Source of the DNA: Patulibacter sp.
GTDB lineage: Bacteria; Actinomycetota; Thermoleophilia; Solirubrobacterales; Solirubrobacteraceae
Length of the DNA: 11,729 nt
Assembly: GCA_023268575.1 (NCBI GenBank)
Contig: JALRCL010000049.1
Coordinates: 1-11,729, forward strand
Reading direction: 5' to 3'
Part shown: piece by piece, positions 7,231-11,729 of the stretch
How the letters are laid out: every line of letters begins with the position of its first letter
Position numbering within the stretch: position 1 is the first letter of the stretch
The notes under the pieces: generated by a model
What the model saw: only the letters and a program-made list of their open reading frames with translations
Told to the model about the DNA's origin: nothing
Databases searched by the model: none
Translations under genes and position numbers: made by a program

Positions 7231-8499
7231 CCCCACGCCGCATCCGGTCCACCACCGGCGACCCACGTCGGCTACCTCGTGTCGCGCTTTCCGTCGCTGA
7301 CGGAGACCTTCGTCCTGCGCGAGCTCGATGCCGTCGCCGCCGACGGCCGCGTGCGCGTGTCCCTGTTGTCGCTCTTCCCGCCGCTGGACCGCACGACGCA
7401 GCCCGGTGCGGCCCCGTGGCTGCCGGGCCTGCACCGCCCTGGTCCGGCCGCGGTCGCGGGCGCGACGCTCCGGCTGCTCCGCCGGCGACCGACGGCGCTG
7501 GCCGGGATCCTCCTGCGGGTGCTCCGGGATCACGGGCGCGATCCCCGCGTCCTGGTCAAGGCGCTGGTCACCGCGACGGTCGCGGTGGCCCACGCCGAGC
7601 GCGTGCGAGACGCGGGCATCGAGCACCTGCACGCGCACTTCGCCGCGATGCCCGCGCTCGCTGCCTGGACCGTCCATCGGCTGACGGGGATCCCTTACAG
7701 CGTGACGCCGCACGCCCACGACATCTTCGTCCACCGGCTCGGGCTCCGGCGACGCCTGGCGGCGGCCTCGTTCGTCGTGGCGATCTCGGGCTTCCATCGC
7801 ACGGTCCTGGCGCGGCTCGGCGCCCGCCCGGAGCGGTTGCCGCTCGTGCCGATGGGCATCGATCTGGGCGAGCACGTCTACGCACCGCGCGAACGCGCGC
7901 GCGACCGGCCGCCGACGCTGTTGATGGTGTCGAGCTTCCGGGCCTACAAGGGACACCGGGTGCTCGTCGAGGCGCTGGCCGATCCCCGGCTGCGAAGCGT
8001 GCGTGCGGAGCTCGTCGGGGCCGGGCCGCTGGAGCAGGAGATCCGGCGGCGGGTGCGCGAGGCGGGCCTCGAGGGTCGCGTGCGGTTCGCCGGACCGCTG
8101 CCCGCCGCGGGGGTCCGCGCGCGGATCGCCGCCGCCGACGTCCTCGTGCAACCGTCGCTGATCGGCCCCGACGGGGACACGGAGGGACTGCCGACGACCC
8201 TCGTCGAGGGCGCGGCCTGCGGCATCGCCCTCGTGGCGACCCGGGTCGCCGGGGTCCCGGACCTCGTCCGCGAGGGGGTCACGGGGATGCTCGCCGAGCC
8301 CGACGATCCACGGTCGCTCGCCGACGCGCTCGTGCGCTCCCTCGCACAGGACGACGCGGAGCTCGAGCGGACCCGTCGCGCGGCGCGCGAGCACGTCGAG
8401 CAGCACCACGACGGGCGGCGTGCAGCGCGAGCGCTCGTCGACTGGTTCCTGGCCGGAACGGCGATCGGGGCGCCCGGGGGGCCGGCGCCGCACGCCTGA
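7228..8499 (+). CDS. Family-4 glycosyltransferase, WcaL/AmsK-like
   Basis: A 423-residue GT-B enzyme. GYLVSRFPSLTETFVLREL (15-33) is the characteristic opening of colanic-acid WcaL/amylovoran AmsK-type transferases. It is followed by HLHAHFA (133-139), SVTPHAHDIF (158-167), VVAISGFHR (183-191), VPMGID (207-212), SSFRAYKGH (235-243) with a conserved lysine, GAGPLE (264-269) and E-x7-E (Glu319, Glu327) in TEGLPTTLVEGAACG. The segment 70-125 is Arg/Ala/Leu-rich with short hydrophobic stretches but no clear transmembrane helix. It would act at the cytoplasmic membrane face on a lipid-linked oligosaccharide. It stands alone on the + strand between two leftward operons, so it has its own promoter; GTG 7228 follows a TAGGCT box by 7 nt and looks leaderless. 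It ends 13 nt from the convergent oxygenase gene. The galactosyl donor known for some relatives is not shown here. Confidence 0.92.
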   Translation: MPHAASGPPPATHVGYLVSRFPSLTETFVLRELDAVAADGRVRVSLLSLFPPLDRTTQPGAAPWLPGLHRPGPAAVAGATLRLLRRRPTALAGILLRVLRDHGRDPRVLVKALVTATVAVAHAERVRDAGIEHLHAHFAAMPALAAWTVHRLTGIPYSVTPHAHDIFVHRLGLRRRLAAASFVVAISGFHRTVLARLGARPERLPLVPMGIDLGEHVYAPRERARDRPPTLLMVSSFRAYKGHRVLVEALADPRLRSVRAELVGAGPLEQEIRRRVREAGLEGRVRFAGPLPAAGVRARIAAADVLVQPSLIGPDGDTEGLPTTLVEGAACGIALVATRVAGVPDLVREGVTGMLAEPDDPRSLADALVRSLAQDDAELERTRRAAREHVEQHHDGRRAARALVDWFLAGTAIGAPGGPAPHA

Positions 8500-8519
8500 G
8501 CGGCGGGCCGGGTCAGGCG
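8493..8519. terminator. Shared convergent terminator hairpin containing both stop codons
   Basis: CGCCTGA (8493-8499) and TCAGGCG (8513-8519) form a perfect 7-bp inverted repeat around a 13-nt G/C loop. The TGA of the left arm is the stop of the rightward glycosyltransferase; the TCA of the right arm is the stop, read on the other strand, of the leftward oxygenase. A smaller CGG...CCG pairing (8501-8503/8508-8510) fits inside the loop. There is no T-tract on either side. Confidence 0.5.
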
Positions 8520-9346
8520 CGGTCGGCCAGCGCGCGACGGCGCAACCGGAGCAGGCGCGCCGCCGCCAGCCGCCGCGCGTCGGCCAACCGCGAGGCGCCG
8601 GGTGCGCTGGGCGAGCCGCCGCGGGCGCGCAGGCGGTGGTTGGCGGCCCAGATCGTGCTCCGCCGGTCCGTCGTGGCGGTGCGCCAGGTGATCGACAGCG
8701 AGACGGACGCCGCGTCGCCGTTCTGGACCCAGTGCGGCGCGTCGGGCGGGACGTAGACCGCGTCGCCCGGCGACAGCGCGACGGCCTCGAGCGCCTGCGG
8801 GACTCGCTCGATGTTGCGGTGCGCGCCGGCGTAGAAGCGCTCGAGCTCCCGCACGCGGGTGGGCTCGTCGTCGAAGGACCCGACGTGCATCACCTTCGTG
8901 CCTCGGATCTGCAGCAGGATGTTGTGCTCGGGGTCCACGTGCGCCGGCGTCACCGCCCCGGCGGCGGAGACGAAGAGGAACGCCTCGCGCCCGTTGCGGG
9001 TGTCCTCGCCGCCGGGCACCGCGGCGGAGAGGCCGTCGAGCAGGTCGTCCACGAGCGCGCCGTAGGCGGGGTCGCGCTCGACGTTCTTCAGCACGAGCCA
9101 CGAGTCGTGCTCCTCGACCCCGGCGACGATCTCGTGCGGGGCGAGGTCGAGCCGCGGGGCGTCGCCGCCCGGCAGCGTCGCCGGCAGGCGGCCGACGCTC
9201 TGCTCCACGCACGGCTCGGGGTGGCGGGCGGCGAGTGCCGCGATCGCGTCGAGCGCGAGCAACGGCTCGTTGGCGAGGTCGTGGCGCAGCGCCAGGTGGT
9301 CGCGGTCGTAGGCGAGCGCGAACGCCGCCGGGTCGATGGTGATCAT
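8513..9346 (-). CDS. JmjC / cupin_8-like protein, putative Fe(II)/2-oxoglutarate oxygenase
   Basis: A 277-residue protein with a double-stranded beta-helix core of the JmjC/cupin_8 type. The HxD of the iron triad is His136-Val-Asp138 in TPAHVDPEHNILLQIRGTK; Lys151 may bind 2-oxoglutarate; the distal histidine is His205 in SPGDAVYVPPDAPHWVQNG. All key residues are present. FLFVSAAGAVTP (123-134) and SLSITWRT (216-223) flank the core, and the tail from about 235 is Arg/Ala-rich. Relatives hydroxylate proteins or small molecules; many are labelled cupin-like proteins without a known substrate. It lies second after the initiating sugar transferase, with an ATGA overlap and a strong GAGGAG site (9351-9356, 4-nt spacer), so it is made together with that enzyme. 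Modification of a sugar, lipid carrier or pathway protein is possible; nothing here chooses between them. Confidence 0.85.
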   Translation of the reverse strand: MITIDPAAFALAYDRDHLALRHDLANEPLLALDAIAALAARHPEPCVEQSVGRLPATLPGGDAPRLDLAPHEIVAGVEEHDSWLVLKNVERDPAYGALVDDLLDGLSAAVPGGEDTRNGREAFLFVSAAGAVTPAHVDPEHNILLQIRGTKVMHVGSFDDEPTRVRELERFYAGAHRNIERVPQALEAVALSPGDAVYVPPDAPHWVQNGDAASVSLSITWRTATTDRRSTIWAANHRLRARGGSPSAPGASRLADARRLAAARLLRLRRRALADRA

Positions 9347-10746
9347 GCTGCTCCTCGAGTGACGACGGTCGGGGTGCTGGGCGGGAGGTGGAGGGGTGCG
9401 GCCTCGGCCATCGCGGCACCGCGCTCGGGCGTCCGGTCGGTCCCCAGGGCGTAGGCGGCGGCCGGCGGCCGGACCTCGAACTGCTTCTCGACCACCGCCA
9501 GTCGGAGGGTCTCCAGCACGATCGCGAGATCGAGCAGGAGACCGCGATGCTTCAGGTAGTAGAGGTCGTTGGCGAGCTTCAGTGCGCTCTCGCGGGTCGT
9601 CCGCGCGTAGCCGCAGCGGACCCGCGCCCACCCGGTGATGCCGGGTCGGACGAGGGTGCGGTAGGGGAACAGGGGGATCTCGGCCGTCAACCGCTCGGTG
9701 ATGGCGACCTGCTCAGGGCGCGGCCCGACGAGCCCCATGTCGCCGCGGACGACGTTCCAGAGCTGCGGGAGCTCGTCGACGTGGGTGCGACGCAGGAGCG
9801 CGCCGATCCTCGTCACCCGGGGATCGCCGGGCTCCGACCAGTCGGCTCCGGCCCCGCGCATGGTGCGGAGCTTGAGGATCGAGAACGGTCGCCCGTGGCG
9901 GCCGACGCGCGCCTGGCGGAAGAACGGCCCACCGGCGCGATCGAGCAGCAGCAGCGGCAGGAGCGGGAGGAGCAGCACGAGCGCCGGCAGCAGCAGCGCC
10001 GTCGCCAGGACGACGTCGAGCGCCCGCGACCCGCGACCGGCCCGCGCGGAGCGCCAAGGATCGGCGAGCTCCGCCAGCCAGGCCGCGTCGACGGAGGGCA
10101 GCGCCACGACGCCGAGCGCCTCCTCGCAGAGCTCGTCCAGGTGGATGGCGCGCACCGGGCGGTCGCGCAGCACCGTGGCGAGGTGCTCCAGGACGAGGGG
10201 GCGGGGAACGTGATCGGTGTGCACGATGAGCTCGGCGCCCGACGCGCGCTGCGCGCGCTCGAGCTGCGCGAGCGCGTCGACCCGCGCGACGACCACGAAC
10301 CGGCGCTCGGCGACGTCGTCGAGCGTTCGGCGCAGGCGCGCGGCCTCCGCGGCGGTCCCGAGGAGCAGGATCCGGGTGGTCGCTCGGCGGCCCAGGCGGC
10401 TCGTCGCGAGCGCCGACGCGACGGCGGCGGCCGCCCCGATCGCGAGCCCCGGCAGGGCATCCGTCCGGCCGAGCCGGTCGATCGCGACGAGCACGGCGAG
10501 CACGACGAGGCCCGCGCCGGCCACCAGCAGCGCCGGCAACGCTCGGCGAGCCATCGGCAGGGTGGCGATCGCCGTCGGTCGCCGGGCGTCGACGACGAGC
10601 GCGCCGGAGAAGGCGATGGCGGCGAGAGCGCCGGCGTCGACGCCGGACAGGGCCGCCACGGGGAGGGCACCCACCACGCCGCAGAGGACGCGCCCGGCGA
10701 CCGCCGGACGGCCCGGAACGGACGCGCTGCTGGCGAGGGTGATCAC
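9343..10746 (-). CDS. Initiating sugar transferase (polyprenyl phosphate phosphoglycosyltransferase, WcaJ/WbaP type)
   Basis: A 467-residue enzyme that would start repeat-unit synthesis by moving a sugar phosphate from a nucleotide sugar onto undecaprenyl phosphate. The N-terminal part has about four hydrophobic helices (roughly 15-35, 38-53, 68-90, 98-117). A Rossmann-like middle domain follows (124-225, starting RILLLGTAAEAARL). The catalytic bacterial sugar transferase domain starts at 239 (SRALDVVLATALLL), with a membrane re-entrant segment at 244-268, FFRQARVGRHGRPFSILKLRTM (275-296), the catalytic Asp-Glu in THVDELPQLWNVVRGDMGLVGPRP (321-344; Asp324, Glu325) and RPGITGWARVRCGY (367-380). 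The tail after ~425 is variable. The GTG start lies inside a GATCAC-GGTG-GTGATC hairpin, with no ribosome site. It heads a two-gene operon with the JmjC-like gene (ATGA overlap). Glucose, galactose and other sugars cannot be told apart. Confidence 0.94.
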   Translation of the reverse strand: MITLASSASVPGRPAVAGRVLCGVVGALPVAALSGVDAGALAAIAFSGALVVDARRPTAIATLPMARRALPALLVAGAGLVVLAVLVAIDRLGRTDALPGLAIGAAAAVASALATSRLGRRATTRILLLGTAAEAARLRRTLDDVAERRFVVVARVDALAQLERAQRASGAELIVHTDHVPRPLVLEHLATVLRDRPVRAIHLDELCEEALGVVALPSVDAAWLAELADPWRSARAGRGSRALDVVLATALLLPALVLLLPLLPLLLLDRAGGPFFRQARVGRHGRPFSILKLRTMRGAGADWSEPGDPRVTRIGALLRRTHVDELPQLWNVVRGDMGLVGPRPEQVAITERLTAEIPLFPYRTLVRPGITGWARVRCGYARTTRESALKLANDLYYLKHRGLLLDLAIVLETLRLAVVEKQFEVRPPAAAYALGTDRTPERGAAMAEAAPLHLPPSTPTVVTRGAA

Positions 10747-10802
10747 GGTGGTGATCGTCGTCGGCGCGCGCCGAGCCGCCTATCCGGCGGGACGACGATC
10801 GC
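10741..10802. promoter_or_regulatory. Nested inverted-repeat cluster over the start of the initiating transferase
   Basis: Four perfect symmetric elements are packed into about 60 nt. GATCAC-GGTG-GTGATC (10741-10756) contains the GTG start codon. GATCGTCGTC (10753-10762) and GACGACGATC (10791-10800) form a 10-bp inverted repeat. Inside it lie the 14-bp palindrome TCGGCGCGCGCCGA (10761-10774) and CCGCC-TATCC-GGCGG (10776-10790). In the minus-strand mRNA these would form a structured leader next to the start. As DNA they could be operators. Confidence 0.5.
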
Positions 10803-11030
10803 GTGGCCGATCTCCCGACGCTGGTTGGCGGATCGTGCCGGGGGGACTCCGGGCTCCTCCGGTCGGGGGAGCGGTCGCGCGCCCGTTCCGAGCGGGGCGC
10901 CGCCCCGGCCGTCGGAACCGGCGCGCAGGCCGCCGGCGGCCGCGGAAGCCGGGTGTATGGTCGCGGTCGCTCCCCGCCCCTCCCGCCCGGACCATCGACG
11001 GCCCGCGGCACCTCCCCGGAGCCCTCGACG
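10747..11030. other. Divergent intergenic region between initiating transferase and chain-length gene
   Basis: A 284-nt gap with no convincing gene. Besides the nested repeats at 10741-10802 it holds GCTCCTCC-GGTC-GGGGGAGC (10853-10872, one G-T pair), CGGGGC-GCC-GCCCCG (10893-10907) and the 14-bp palindrome GGCCGCCGGCGGCC (10928-10941). A TATGGT -10 candidate faces right at 10956. No matching TAnnnT box was found for the leftward operon. Confidence 0.55.
10928..10961 (+). promoter_or_regulatory. Putative promoter with overlapping palindrome upstream of the Wzz-like gene
   Basis: TATGGT (10956-10961) fits TAnnnT. A start near 10968 would give a leader of about 63 nt ending in GGAG (11018-11021). 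The expected -35 position (about 10932-10938) has no TTGACA-like hexamer; instead it is occupied by the 14-bp palindrome GGCCGCCGGCGGCC (10928-10941), a plausible operator or activator site. Confidence 0.4.
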
Positions 11031-11729
11031 ATGCTCGATCCCTCCCTCCACGAGCCGGCTGACGACGGGCCGGCCTGGTCCCTCCTGGCCGCGATGCGGC
11101 GACGGTGGTGGCTCGTCGTGCTGCTCGTCGGCGTCGCTCTCGGCGCCGCGGGGGTCGCGCAGGCCACGCGGACGGCGCGCTACAGCGCCACTGCCCAGAT
11201 CCTGGTCGTGCCCGTCGACCAGCAGACCTGGGCGGGCGTCGCCGGCGTCCGGCTCCTGCGCCAGACCAACGACGGGGCACGCGACCTCGAGACCGCGGTC
11301 GCGTTGCTGCGCGCCCCGGACGTCGCGACCCTCGCCGCCCGTGCCGCGGACGTCGGCACCCCCGGGCGGCTCGCCGCGACCATCTCGTTGGAGCCGCTCG
11401 GCGGGAGCAACGTCGTCGCCGTCGTCGCCACGGACGAGGACCCACGGCGCGCGGCCCGGGCCGCCGACGCGTACGCCGACGCGGCGTTGCGCCTGCGCGA
11501 CGACCAGGTGAGGAAGCAGGCGCGGGCCGCGCTGGAGGACGGGACGGGGGACGCGGCGGCGCGCCGGCAGCTCGAGAGCCTCATCAGCCAGGGCGACCCG
11601 ACGTTCTCGCTCGCCTCGCGCGCGAGCGTGCCGAGCACGCCCGACGGGCCGAGCACCGTGCTCGTGCTGCTCGTGGCGTTCGGCGGCGGGCTCGTGCTCG
11701 CGGCGGCCGCCGCGGCGCTCCTGGAGCGC
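11031..11729 (+). CDS. Wzz-type polysaccharide chain-length / export protein, 3' end beyond window
   Basis: The first 233 residues of an open frame cut by the window end. A short cytoplasmic N-terminus with basic residues (MRRRWW at 22-27) precedes membrane helix 1 (28-44). The Wzz-like extracytoplasmic part begins YSATAQILVVP (51-61); helical segments follow at about 86-107 and 137-180. A proline-containing SVPSTPDGPST (199-209) leads into membrane helix 2 (210-230), as in Wzz/co-polymerase proteins. These control chain length and, in many Gram-positives, regulate a tyrosine autokinase that may be fused or encoded next door; the window stops where such a domain would start. The loop between helices (about 165 residues) is shorter than in many Wzz proteins. 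The start is ATG 11031 with GGAG at 11018-11021 (9-nt spacer). Confidence 0.85.
   Translation, partial: MLDPSLHEPADDGPAWSLLAAMRRRWWLVVLLVGVALGAAGVAQATRTARYSATAQILVVPVDQQTWAGVAGVRLLRQTNDGARDLETAVALLRAPDVATLAARAADVGTPGRLAATISLEPLGGSNVVAVVATDEDPRRAARAADAYADAALRLRDDQVRKQARAALEDGTGDAAARRQLESLISQGDPTFSLASRASVPSTPDGPSTVLVLLVAFGGGLVLAAAAAALLER

Noticed and set aside
5884..8493. Long upstream extension of the GT4 frame on the minus strand, which would give a protein of over 1200 residues
   Set aside because: It runs through the ExoA-like gene in another frame and antisense to the WcaL-like gene; no motif is seen before the GT4 N-terminus near 5830.
9388..11511. 707-codon + strand open frame opposite the initiating transferase
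   Set aside because: Low-complexity Arg/Gly/Asp-rich translation typical of antisense frames at high GC; the minus strand carries the intact sugar transferase and the right end is the Wzz-like gene in another frame.
1..11729. CRISPR arrays, tRNA/rRNA genes, insertion sequences, integrase sites
   Set aside because: I looked for regularly spaced repeats, transposase motifs and tRNA-like ends and saw none; the repeats present are short inverted repeats confined mainly to intergenic DNA.

Overview
The window is a surface- or exo-polysaccharide biosynthesis locus from a very GC-rich bacterium. GC is roughly three-quarters by eye, codon third positions are almost all G or C, GTG starts occur, and two promoter candidates show a TAnnnT -10 box, one placed for a leaderless message. 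These traits point to an actinobacterial lineage. A deep-branching one such as Thermoleophilia/Solirubrobacterales is a guess; no marker gene fixes the taxon.

Layout, left to right. (1) A + strand pair (120-3208): a NodB polysaccharide deacetylase fused to a family-4 glycosyltransferase, then a GalE-like NAD-dependent sugar epimerase, overlapping by 4 nt (GTGA). (2) A - strand operon reading leftward from 7070 to 3296: ExoA-like family-2 glycosyltransferase, family-4 glycosyltransferase, and an O-antigen ligase/polymerase-like membrane protein, joined by 4-nt overlaps (apparently CTGA, then ATGA). (3) A single + gene (7228-8499), a WcaL-like family-4 glycosyltransferase with a probable leaderless GTG start. 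(4) A - strand pair (10746 to 8513): a WcaJ/WbaP-type initiating phosphoglycosyltransferase and a JmjC/cupin_8-type putative oxygenase, joined by ATGA. (5) At the right edge, a + strand Wzz-type chain-length/export protein cut by the window end.

Inferred division of labour: the initiating transferase loads the first sugar phosphate on undecaprenyl phosphate; four glycosyltransferase domains extend the repeat unit; the epimerase supplies a sugar nucleotide; the NodB domain probably deacetylates an N-acetyl sugar; the Wzy/WaaL-like protein polymerises or ligates; the Wzz-like protein controls length or export. No Wzx flippase, outer export protein or complete tyrosine kinase is visible, so the locus continues beyond the window.

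The coding content is a recognisable Wzy-type pathway, not an obviously new system. The least explained parts are the deacetylase-glycosyltransferase fusion, the oxygenase coupled to the initiating transferase, and two divergent intergenic regions (7071-7227 and 10747-11030) rich in perfect inverted repeats. A similar GGCCG(N3-4)CGGCC palindrome lies upstream of both + strand -10 boxes. The first ~75 bases are much less GC-rich than the rest and leave the start of the first gene unresolved.
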